Positions 50,716 through 61,141 of a stretch of 64,000 nucleotides of DNA are shown here, piece after piece (the first letter of the stretch is position 1; every line of letters begins with the position of its first letter). The notes beneath the pieces are model-generated. The model saw nothing but the letters and a program-made list of their open reading frames with translations, ran no database searches and was not told the DNA's origin. The translations under genes and the position numbers were made by a program. Source of the stretch: Campylorhamphus procurvoides (taxonomy: Eukaryota; Chordata; Aves; Passeriformes; Dendrocolaptidae); contig WBMV01003157.1 in NCBI GenBank assembly GCA_013396655.1, positions 225,081-289,080 on the forward strand, in the 5' to 3' direction.

Positions 50716-53594
50716 AACACACTACGTGACAAATAATGTAAACATATTGAATTTTCAATGACTACCAGATAAAATTTGGACCTTCAAGCACTCAGGATGA
50801 CCACAGGCCTGCAATGTTCATCACAAACTATGTCAAAGGCTTCTTCCAGCCCAGTAATGGTTTCACTTTGAGACCAAAGCATTAGCTTCAAGTTCTGCCA
50901 TGACAAAGTATATTCGCTCAGTGCTCTCAATCTATGTGCCTGAAAGAACTTTTAGGTTCTTCTGTGTTTCCTTGGCAAGATTAACTCAAATGAACTTTAC
51001 CCAGCTCTTATTTATCTTCACTTGACCTTGCTCTGTGAAGTCTTTTGTTGTTTCAGAAATCAAAGACCCTTCACTTATTCTTACATGTAAACTATGAGTA
51101 ACTATTCACTGGACAATAGTGCTTTTATAAGTTGCTCTTTCTAATATTTTTGCTGCTTATTGGAACTAAACCCAAAATAACACCTCCTTTTATCATCTCT
51201 GTGACTGTGTGCTGACACAACCTGTCAGCTGTCACATCTGGTAGTACCCTTATTAATAGAAGCTGTTCACCAATTACTGAGATGCTGTTTTCCTGTAATG
51301 ACAACTGTCAGCCAAAAGGATTTTCATCTATTTGCCATAATTCAGATAATGTGAGAATACCAACCCTGTGAACAAACCTGTGGGGAACTACATTTTAATT
51401 AACTGAATTCTGCAAAGAAAGAAGTGCTCTCAGTGCCTGCTGGGCATCCTTTTTTCCTTTTTCTTTCCTGCCCCCTCCCCTGAGATGCTCCTTCCCAAGA
51501 CTCCCTCATTACCTTCTGGTGTTTGGCAAACTGAGGAACATAAGCCTTGTCTGTTAGCGTCTCCAGAAGCAGAAAACACAATTTACTGTGATTTACCTCC
51601 TTCCTAATCACAGTTAGAGGTGCAGAGAGGTGTATCGCTTTGGCAGATGAAAGAAGTGATGAAGTTACAAAGCCTCCTTGAATTTAAGTTGCTGGTAAAC
51701 ATGGTCAGTTGATCCTTCTCTATAGCACAGCAGTTTGTCAGGCTGCAGATCCTTATTTGGAATTACTTTCATGCACCTGGAATCAAGCCTAGGTCAAGTC
51801 ATCTGTTTCATCAAAGGAGGAAATTTCTGAGGATGACTATCACAGATGTAATAAACCCACACAATAGCAACCAAGCTTGGCAGCAGCAATAGCTTATTCC
51901 CTTGTGTGTGTGTGTGAATTTGAAGACCTAAATACATTCTGTATTTCAGGGAAGTTTCTTGTTAATTCTGAAGCATTTTCCAACAAATACAGATATCATC
52001 ACCACTGCCCCTTCCCCTCCTCCCCCCGCCCCAAACATATTACAGATGGGGCATTTTCCTCCTTGCATCTCTTCTCCCCACCAAAAGTAGGAAAACAGCC
52101 ATCAGCAGAAGTTGGAGACCGGGGCTGGATACTAATCTACTGTATTATAGCTGATTTCTTCAAGCCATCCTCTCCTGACAACACCTGACAACACTGCGTG
52201 AGCAACCCCTGCACATTGTTCTGCAGAGAGGGAGCTTGTACTCCAGTCTAGACATTGGAACCAGAAAAAAACAGCTGAAGAACATATTGTTCTTTCAGCT
52301 GGAGCCCAGACTAACTAAACTTCTGCCATTACTCCCAAAATGAAGAAATCTGTCAAGGCTTCAGTCACCTTGTGAGTGCTGCACGCTATCGAATCCATTC
52401 TCCAAAAGTGACAAGTTTTGAAGGAAATGAAAGCAAAATCCTTGTGAGAGGAAGTTTTGCTTCACAGATTTGTAGACCACTGATATTTTTGTTTTGTTTG
52501 GGAGCACTCTTGAAAAGAGAGAAACATGAGAGTGACAACCCCAGGGTGACAAACCACATTTCTCCCACTGAGTCAACTCACAATCTCATATGTTCGAATG
52601 TTTTCTATGTTTCTGTGCCAGCAGAAGCAAAAATTCCCATGGCTGTAAGCCAGCAGGTACAAGCCACACTTCCGAGCAGTCACCTGATAATTGGCATGGT
52701 GACACTTGGTGATCACCCCTGCCCTTGTCTGATTTGGTCCATTTAGGGATGCCTCTGTAAGCAATACACAAACCTTAAGTTTCATACTTGTAGTGACGCC
52801 AAAAAACACTCTTCTCCACTAAAAATAGCAACAAACAATAGGGAGACTGATATATTTTAGATGGGAAGGTTTTTCCTCTCTGCCCTTGAAAAGTCATTTA
52901 TTGGCTTGTATGTCATAACTTTTTTTTGGTCCAGATAGCCAAGGTGAGTTGTGCCTGTGTTCAGTTTTTTCATTCTGACATGGAAAAAATCTGCAGGACT
53001 TTTCTGTGCCATCTGGACTAACTGTAGTAATCAGTCGTTTTGCTGAATTTTGAAAATTGTTAGCTAATGTGCTAATGAGACTTGAACCAAAAGGAAAATA
53101 GGGGAGGGGGCAAGAAGGGAACATGGCTTGAGGATATCAGCCTTTAATTTTCTCTGCATAATGTGGAGTGATGAGGTGGGAAACAAAAAAATGTGTTTTG
53201 CATCTTGACATTGATACATTTCAGTCTCCAGTGTCTGTCTGGTGCCATCCCTGAAACACCAATTGCTCACTCTTGGTAATTTCTCACATCTGTTCTGCAG
53301 AGCAGAGTCCTTGCTATATAATGAGCATCAGTAAACCAACAGCTGATAATGCTGCAGCCAATTTTGTCCATGCCATGGGTTTCGTCTGAGTCATGTAATG
53401 TGGTTTTAGAGATTCACAGAGAAGTGAGACTTGGCAGAAAACACTGCTAGCATGAGTTTTAATAAAAGCCATCAACTTCTGTGAGAGAAGAGCCCACCAG
53501 TTCTCTCTTAGCTTACCACTCCACCATCTGCCCAATTCACTGCAGGCTGCTGTGGTATTTTCTTAGACTCCACCAAAACAATGACAGCAGCATG
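50716..53594. other. Intergenic, unrecognised
   Basis: No gene or repeat recognised in 2.9 kb apart from a short GT tract near 51905 and a C-rich stretch near 52010-52035. Open frames on both strands around 52.3-52.8 kb overlap each other and look fortuitous. Confidence 0.55.
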
Positions 53595-53747
53595 TCCCAG
53601 CCCTGGAGGTGCTCAAGGCCTGACTGGATGGGGCTTTTGGTAACCTGGTCTAGTTTGTGGCATCCCTGCCCATGGCAGGGGAGTTCGAAGGAGATGATCT
53701 TTAAGGTCCCTTCCAACCCAAACATTCTGTGATTCGATGATTCTCTG
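53595..53747 (+). mobile_element. CR1 LINE 3' end
   Basis: The strings ccctggaggtgctcaaggcc, tggatggggcttttggtaac, ctttaaggtcccttccaacc and attctgtgattcgatgattc are in the CR1 3' order on the plus strand. It is 5'-truncated, about 150 bp. Confidence 0.9.
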
Positions 53748-54237
53748 TGTAAAGTCTACAGGATTAGAGCTAGGGAAGGACCAGCAGATCATTTCACTTA
53801 ATCTACTACATTGCCTGGGCCATAGTGCATCACCTGGTGAACTCTGCATTGAGCTCAGTGGCTTTGGGTGCACATAATAACTTTCCCAGAAAAAATATTC
53901 TTTATCTTGCTGCTAAAATTCTAAGTAATGGAGATCCACTTGTTGGTGTTTTGCTCTATTAGTTAATGGTTTAGAAGTGTTTAGCTTTCTAACTTCCATT
54001 TACTTGGTTTGAGACTTCTGAACATCGGTCCTTACTTTACTACACGTTTGAGGCAGCTGGTCAGGTGTTCAGAACAAGAGAAGGTGAGAGGTTTGACTGG
54101 CTTGGTTTAGAAGTTTAACTGAGACGGTCTAGCTGCAGGTTTACCAGAATAGCATTAGTTGCTGAAATGAACCCACGTGGACCAAATCAATCCAGAACAA
54201 AGAGGAAAGAAATGCCAGGTAACAAACCATTGCCAGG

Positions 54238-54766
54238 TCACAGAATCACAGAATATGCTGAGCTGGAAGGGACCCACACAGATCATCGAGTCCAATTCCT
54301 GACCCTGCACAGGACTATCCCCAAGCGTCACACCATGTGCCTGAGAGTATCATGCGAATGCTTTTTGAACTCTGTCAGGCTTGGTGCATCCTGGAAAGCC
54401 TGTTACAGTGCTCAACCACCCTCTGGGTGAAGAATCCTTTTCTAATTTCCAACCTAGCCCTCCCCTGACACAACTTCAGACCATTCCCTCGTGTCCTGTC
54501 ACTGGTCACCTCAGACAAGAGATCAGTGCCTCCCCCTCCTCTTTCCCTCACAAGGAAGTTGTAACTGCAATGANNNNNNNNNNNNNNNNNNNNNNNNNNN
54601 NNNNNNNNNNNNNNNNNNNNNNNNNNNNNNNNNNNNNNNNNNNNNNNNNNNNNNNNNNNNNNNNNNNNNNNNNNNNNCCATATTTTTTGCCCTCATTCAG
54701 ACACTCTCTAATAGCTTAATATCTTTCTTATATTGCAGTGACCAAAATTGTCATGTACTTGGGTAG
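54238..54766 (-). mobile_element. CR1 LINE 3' part, minus strand, containing an assembly gap
   Basis: It begins with the reversed CR1 terminus (tcacagaatcacagaatatg), then gctggaagggacccacacag, ccaccctctgggtgaagaat and ccattccctcgtgtcctgtc. It reaches a run of N at 54574-54677 and resumes in CR1 (acactctctaatagcttaat, tattgcagtgaccaaaattg). Both sides are collinear, so the gap lies inside one CR1 copy. Confidence 0.88.
54574..54677. other. Assembly gap (104 N)
   Basis: 104 unknown bases inside a CR1 copy. The CR1 reads on across the gap in order, so the missing piece is probably only repeat sequence. Confidence 1.
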
Positions 54767-56611
54767 TTCACAAGTCTCTTGAAAAGATAAAGCAGTATCC
54801 CATCCCCCTCCATCCCACTGAACAGCTGGTTGGAAACAAACTAAAACTAAATATAAGTTTCTTTCTCCCACCTTTCCCATGAAGCACGAGAGACTGATCT
54901 TGCACACTCCCCCATGGTTTATGGGTAGCTCAAAGTTTCCCTTTTCTTATGTATTTGGTTGGTACATGTCATGGTTTAGGAATTATATTCTCCAATTTAG
55001 TAATCCTGCTTAAAAATAAAACAAAACATGCTGCCATTTCCTTCCTCTCCGCCTCCGGCTGGAAGCACAAAAGGCAAAGATCACAGGTTGATGTAAGAAC
55101 AACTTACTGGAAACAGCAATGAGATAAAACAACAGTGACAGCAACAATATTAATAACAAAAGGTATAAGATAAACAATTTACTGGGAAAGCCTGTGACAA
55201 AATGCTGACCGGCTCTTCCCTACCACACCGTGTTTTCTCCTGTCCAGAAAGGACCATCTTTCTTCCCAGGAGTGCACGTCCCTTTTCCCTTAGGATTACA
55301 GGATGTCTTGGCCATGTCCCTTCTTGCTGCTCCAGCTTGGGACTGGATCAGTGCTGAAATCCCACTGAAATTCCAGCCGTACCAGTCAGCGGGTTTGGGA
55401 TCAAGCAGAAATACCCTTTCAGATCACATTGACTCGTGATACTGAGGGTTTCCACCCAGCTCTTCTTCATGGCTTCAATGAACCTTCAAAGCATTTTGGC
55501 ATCCCTGTCCCAGGTAAAGCTTTCTCAGTGAGCAGGGCTGGCCTCTAAAACTAATCCTGCTTGTGGTAAATAGCAGGTCAGCCCTCTGAGGACTGAGGTA
55601 TTTTTGTCCATTAGTGGCTTGGGCTCTTACCACCGTCTCTTCTATGCTTAGCCTGTTACTCAGAGCACCCAATCTGACTGAGGAATAAGCAGAAATTCTC
55701 TGGTTTCTCCTTTCCTCAAGAGTGTTCTGAAACAAAAGAAAATGTCACTGATGTGCAGATCTGTGAGGCGAAACTTCCTGTGCTTTCATTTCCTTCATAA
55801 CTTGTTCATTTTGGAGAATGGATTTGATTTGGATAGATTTTTTAGCCGGACTACACAGGTCTCTGGAGGTCCTCTGTGTTTGTCATGTGCATGGAGATGG
55901 TGTTTTGCAGCTACATAATGGGACACTTTGCAGAACCAGAAATACTGACAAATGGCAAATGGCAGAATAAGAAACCTCATTTTCTCCACAGCATGGCAGC
56001 ACAAGCAGAATTCCTACATATCTGCTACACCAGCATTCCTGAGTCCAGGTCCGCACATGGGCCATCAGCCAGGAATATCCTTCACCACTCAGTTAAGGTC
56101 CTGCCTCCTTGGGCAGGCTCATAATGCCCAATCCACGGCTCAGCAGACATACAGGGATGACATCCTGCAAGTGTTGTGGCTTTGCTGGCCCAGTGTCACT
56201 CCAGCCAAGAACAGGCCTTGCCAGGTTAATCACAGTGTTTTCCTTTGGAGTTAGGTCTGGCAGGCATGTTGCTCCAATATAGCACAATGAGTTCACTAAT
56301 AGAGAGCTTGGAACAAAGGCTCATGAGACCTGACTAAAAATCATGAGAAATCAAGATTTTCTGGGAAAAAAATATTTTAAATAAAATGTAGCCTTACTGC
56401 ATATATAAAGTCATTGTTAAAATAGTATTAGGTGCCTATTTTAACAAAAGAATGACTCAAACTTTGATTAATTTTTGTGTTGTTGGGAAGTTGACTTCTG
56501 CCTCTTCATGATATGATGCACCAGTGGCACAGACTGTGCAAACACAGAGTGTATCCCTGTATTTAAATCCGCCACCAGAACTGTAGGCACAATTGGAAGA
56601 GCATCTCTGTC
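54767..56611. other. Intergenic; LTR-like stretch plus unrecognised sequence
   Basis: Apart from the LTR-like part (about 54967-55440), nothing recognised. Overlapping open frames on both strands at 55.8-56.3 kb (up to 100 codons) have no known match. Confidence 0.5.
54967..55440. mobile_element. Probable ERV LTR or LTR remnant (right end uncertain)
   Basis: It starts with tgtcatggtttaggaattat, then attctcc. Next come aaaggcaaagatcacaggtt, aataagtgcc-less A-rich DNA (gagataaaacaacagtgaca, acaatattaataacaaaagg), then a C/T-rich GC-higher part (cacaccgtgttttctcctgt, cccttttcccttaggattac). This TG-start plus A-rich then GC-richer layout resembles avian endogenous retrovirus LTRs I recall. I could not find a terminal CA with a matching target-site duplication. 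Confidence 0.4.
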
Positions 56612-56708
56612 ATCAAAGAAACACAGAATTGTTTGGGTTGGAAGGGAATTTAGAGGTCATTTAGTTCTCACCACCCTGTCATGGGCAGAGACACTCCCAC
56701 TGGACCAG
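56612..56708 (-). mobile_element. CR1 LINE, left part, split by LTR insertion
   Basis: Reversed CR1 3' end: aacacagaattgtttgggtt, ggaagggaatttagaggtca, accaccctgtcatgggcaga, up to ggaccag. The CR1 sequence is cut here and continues at 57469 after the inserted element. Confidence 0.88.
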
Positions 56709-57468
56709 TGCACTGGTTTAAAGGTAAACCAGCAGGAGAAGTGAATCCAACTGACAGAAAGATTACTAGTCAGAATTACAATTTAATAAAAAGATTACAA
56801 TAAAAACAATGCTACAAAGAAAAAAATCATTTTGACCCACAAAAACAGATGTACAACCCAGCCCCCTAGGGTACAAACACAATGGTGCTTGTTAGCCCCT
56901 GTACTCAGTGCCACGTGGTGCCCCTGAGTTCAAAGTAAAAGGAAAGAAGAAACCTGTTGGGGAAGATGATGGTCACAATCTGGTCAGGAGTGGCAGTCCC
57001 AGTCATGTCACTGTTCAGGTCCTCCTCTGGATCTGACAAGTGGTACCAGAAGTCCCCAAACCACAAGGTTATCTATGCTCATGTTCAGATGTGAATGCCC
57101 AGTACCTCCCTCAGGGCAAGGAATTTCACAATGAGTGATTTACCCTGTGAGTCATGGGATATTTTTGGAATCCTGGATGGCTCATTAGCAGACATGACCC
57201 CTCAGGCTGAGTATGAAGTGCTAATGACTCCCCAGAGGGGAGTTATCATACCTCAGTCATGGGTGTGAAGACAGGAAACTTCCCTATCTCACAGAGTTCT
57301 TAAGCACCCAGCTTATAGCCTGAGGTATCAGATGTGCCCTGGGCAGCTGCTGCCAACAATCCTTTATTACCAGTTCATGAGAAATGGCACAGAGGGTGTA
57401 GCATGCACAGCCCTGGGCACACCCACCCACGGACAAACTGGTCCCAGCCATATACTATAACCAGGACA
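56709..57468 (-). mobile_element. Solo-LTR-like element (ERVL-type) nested in CR1
   Basis: A 760-bp insert bounded by TG...CA (tgcactggtttaaagg at the left, ccaggaca at the right) and flanked by a perfect 5-bp direct repeat, accag (56704-56708 and 57469-57473). TG/CA ends with a 5-bp duplication fit class III (ERVL-like) avian retroviral LTRs. Read on the minus strand it starts tgtcctggttatag, like the common avian tgtcctggttt LTR start, and has ATTAAA-type signals near its far end, so minus orientation is preferred. No coding region, primer site or second LTR was seen. Confidence 0.8.
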
Positions 57469-57557
57469 ACCAGGTTGTTCAGAGCTTAGTCCAGCCTGGC
57501 CTTGAACACTTCCAGGCATGAGCCTCCACAGCTACTCTGGGCAACCTGTGCCAGCAC
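57469..57557 (-). mobile_element. CR1 LINE, right part of the split copy
   Basis: CR1 resumes immediately after the insertion: accaggttgttcagagctta, gtccagcctggccttgaaca, cttccagg, then gcctccacagctactctggg and caacctgtgccag. It joins the left part (56612-56708) once the 760-bp element and one copy of accag are removed. Confidence 0.88.
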
Positions 57558-58283
57558 AGCAGTCCCTGCTGTACCCCAGATGTGCACATGGTATGTGTGG
57601 AAGACTTCACCCTCCCCCTGCCATCCAGGTCAATCACTTGGCCCACAGGAGCTGCACAATCATCTGGAATGTTCCCAAGAACAAAACACTCTCCAAGTTC
57701 CTTCCCAGTTTCTACTGGGAAGATCATGGCCTCCAGCAGTGAGAGATTACATGTAAGGGCAAGACCCAGTAGTGCAGGAACGGGTATGCAGCCATGAGTT
57801 GTGCCTGGAGGCTTGGAAAGGCTCCCGTGTGACCATTTTAGACATAATCTTTGTGAACTGGTCACTGCAGGAGGCAGAAATCCAAACCCTCACAATACTG
57901 TCCATGCTTTGCCAACCATTCCCCTGAGGCTGCAGGAGAGTGCTGGCTTAGTCACAATCTTGTCTACTGGTTCAGGTAGCTGTTTCAAAGTGAAGTGTGT
58001 GTGTCTATCTGAAGCAAAGGCCAGTATATCTAATGGTCATATTTCACACTCTTGACTCCTGAAAGGAAATAAAAAAAATCCCAAACCCACAAGTGTGTCA
58101 TGAGCGTATTTCTCCTTGGCTATGGTTCATAGAAGTTCAGAGTAAAGCCTGTCCCAAAAAACGTCATTTTCAACACAAGCCATTCTATGATCTTCTAGGA
58201 CTGACAGTGTCCAGAGGCAGTGAAGAGGGAAATTGGAGAGATAAATAGAAAATAACTTTGCTCTCTGCTTTGATGTCTCACAG
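57558..58283. other. Intergenic, unrecognised
   Basis: Several overlapping open frames occur on both strands (up to 128 codons, 57479-57865 minus) with no recognised product. A short string, ccattctatgatc, near 58180 recalls a CR1 terminus but has no CR1 flank. Confidence 0.5.
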
Positions 58284-59475
58284 ACACGGTGCTGAAGTCA
58301 GCCCTCTTGGAAGGCACAGCATCTCACTGGGTTGTAAATTCACGTACACTGGAGCTCCTCCAGAAATCTGTGAGCAGAGGGTTTTGAGAGATCAAAGCCT
58401 TAGGTAAGTAGGGCACCTATTATACCGGCCCTTCATCTCTTCTTGAGAGGGGATGGGAGACAGAGGGAAGTTTGATGATTTTGCAAAGCTAAACAAAAGT
58501 TTATTTCTGTAGCTGGGGGATATCAGAGGCGTCTTCACAGTGGTTTAGAATTTTCATCTCTCAACATTTCGTGTCCCCAGCATGCAAGGAACATACTCAG
58601 ACACTCCAAAAACATGTAAGGAAAAGGGGAAACGATGCTAACAAGTTAACATCATTGTTTAACTTGCTCCTCTGACAATTTAAACTGTACTTAGGGTTAT
58701 CATTGTTGAAATTATTTCTCATTATTTGTCAAATGCCTCTTTTCAAAAACCTAAATGTTATTGCTGGGTTAAACAGAAGTATATCTGTGATATTACCTTA
58801 AGTCAGACTGATCTGGGAGTAGAGGGGAAGCTCTTCACATGCTCAGAACATGGGAATGTGTGAGAAGGCCTAGAAAAATATAATTCCTGCCTCATTTTTC
58901 CTTCCCAAACCTATTCCAGAATCTTGGCAGCTTCAGATACCTCTTGGGACACATCAAATAATGGAGAGCCAAAACCTATGTAAGATTTGCAGTAAAGCAG
59001 ATTTTGGAAATTTGAACAGTATGATGTATTCTCATCCACTGGACACTGCAGGTTAGTTTCACTGGGGACCCTTGGCACTGACTGCCTAAAGGTTGGAGAC
59101 AACGACCTGGCCTGGAAAATCCAAAAACTTGGGCCAACCCTGGACTAGCACCTAGTATTGTAGCTTCATTTCTGACTTTTGCTGGGCCAGAAAATGGCCT
59201 TTAATAGCTTGTTCCACACGGGGAAACTGAGTCCCATGTACCCTCCTTTGGCTGTCATGCTGAGAGAATGTTTTAACTTTTACCTTTTATTAAAAACATG
59301 TCAACCATTATGTTTCTGGAAGTCCTTCATCAAAATTTCTTCTCTGCTAGAATGAGAATTGGAGTGTCTGAATCTGCTTTTGTGAGGGATTAAAACTGCA
59401 TGCACTATGTTGCTCTTAATGAACATTACTGTGATTGTATATGCAATATGTTCAATAAAAGTATTTTGTAATAGG
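58284..59475 (+). other. Candidate 3' end of an undescribed spliced transcript (three exon-like blocks)
   Basis: Three blocks have consensus-like borders on the plus strand. 58284-58403 has acceptor tgatgtctcacag and donor ttag/gtaagt. 58581-58615 has acceptor cgtgtccccag and donor acat/gtaagg. 58920 to about 59475 has acceptor ccttcccaaacctattccag and AATAAA at 59454-59459. The first block is open in one frame for its whole length (starting HGAEVSPLGRHSISLGCKFT), reads on through the second (MQGTYSDTPKT) and meets a stop at the join to the third. No protein family is recognised, so it may be a lncRNA or chance. Confidence 0.3.
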
Positions 59476-61141
59476 TTTAGAGTTCCCTGACTAATTCAGG
59501 GTGGAATATTCCAGGTATGTCGGCAATCACTTGCAATATTATCATAAAAGTTTTCTGTTGTAGGAGTTCACGTCTGTTAAAAACTTCATGTATTGTGATC
59601 TTTTGTTTGTTTGCACAATTAGGTGCGTAGGGTCAAATTCTAATTTATGATCCTGTGTAAGTTCAGAGTCCTGTAACATGAACAATGTTCCCTACAGAGT
59701 CCATTAATGTTGTTAATTGTGGATCATGTTAATGATGTTAGCTTCAGTTGTAGAAAAAGTGAGCTGAACCTGAGAAACCTTGCACAAGCCTTGACTTGTG
59801 GGTAACAACATGAGCTATGAACATGCCATTCACCCCATTTGAGGGAACCAGATGTTATTCTATTCCTGTTCTTTAGCTTCTATTGTATACTGGTGTCTCT
59901 CACACCTTTTAATGTTCTTTTCTTGTAAGGTTCTCTACATTTAACTGTTGATAAATTGACCAGAGGGCCAAAAGGTTTCTCTTCAGGTAGTCAGACTGAA
60001 ACATCTCTATTTCTCCAGAAGCCTTAAAAAATGTTGTTTTGAAGGTTATGTCAGTGGTGTCATAACAAACTGCTGGGGAACTGAGATTTTCATAGCAGCC
60101 AAAGGGAAGTAGGCACATGAATCTTCCTGAAATTCACTGTAAGGTGACAATCACACTGTTGCAAAAGTTAAAATGGAAGCTTTGGTCAGGAGCTCTCATG
60201 ACAGCAGTGGGTTGTAGTGACTACATGACCATGTGCTGCTTTTAGACTCAGATTGTAGCTCTCTTTCTTTACTTACATGTCTTATTTTTAATTTTCCATC
60301 ATGGTGAAAGTATCAGGGAGTCTGTTTGTGAAACAAACATCTGACATGCCTTAGAACAAATCAAACCAGGACTAACAACACCAGGGAGGGCTGTCTGAAT
60401 CCTAATCAGGAGCAACAAACCCATTTCTACAGAGCTGTCCCTCCCTGGGGTCTTGTGTTATTTCTTCATATGTTTTGGAGTGAAGGGCTGTTTATAGCCT
60501 CATTATAGCATGTTTAGCATTAAATGCCAGGAAGCATCTGCTGGCATATTTCTCAGTGGGAGACTTCTAAATTCTGCCAGTGAGTTTGGGTAGCTGCCCT
60601 GAATATACATGGGAGTTCCCTCCAGAGATTTCAATCATGTCTTTGAAGGCAAGTTAACACTGCCTTTTTGCAAATTCACTTCATAAAATAGGGTTCTCAG
60701 TAAATGGTCAAGCTGAATCCTCCACACCAGACATTCTCTTCTTCCTTCATTTCAGTAACATCCATTCTCTGACCCATATCAGAGGGACCACTGCAAGGCT
60801 TCTAATGCTGGTGTTATTGCCTTGTGAGAAGGCATGCTCCCATGAGACACTGATTTCAGCCAGTGAAGTTGTCTCACTTAAGAAGTTAAGCTCTGTTTAA
60901 CCCCAGCACCACAGTTCTTTGTGATGGTGGTTGTGACAATGCAAGCCTTTGTGAGACCCTGTTTGGAACTCAATGGCTGAAAAGTGGATTTAAAATAAAA
61001 AAAAAAATTTAAAAAAAGAGAGAAATTTTAAAACCCTTCGTGTCTGATTTGTATGGCAATAACTTCAGGTGGGCATAACCAGACCTCCACCAGCTTATTG
61101 TCACTATATTGTGCAGACACTGCTTTAATACTAGTAAATGA
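59476..61141. other. Intergenic, unrecognised
   Basis: No gene or repeat recognised. An A-rich low-complexity stretch lies at about 60990-61030. Confidence 0.6.

Noticed and set aside
54381..54766. Open frames crossing the N run
   Set aside because: Translated N bases are not evidence of coding; the flanks are CR1.
55447..55512. Small exon-like block ending in cccag/gtaaag
   Set aside because: The acceptor is poor and the phase does not match the 58284 block; chance is likely.
58170..58195. CR1 terminus (ccattctatgatc)
   Set aside because: Only about 12 bases match and there is no CR1 sequence beside it.
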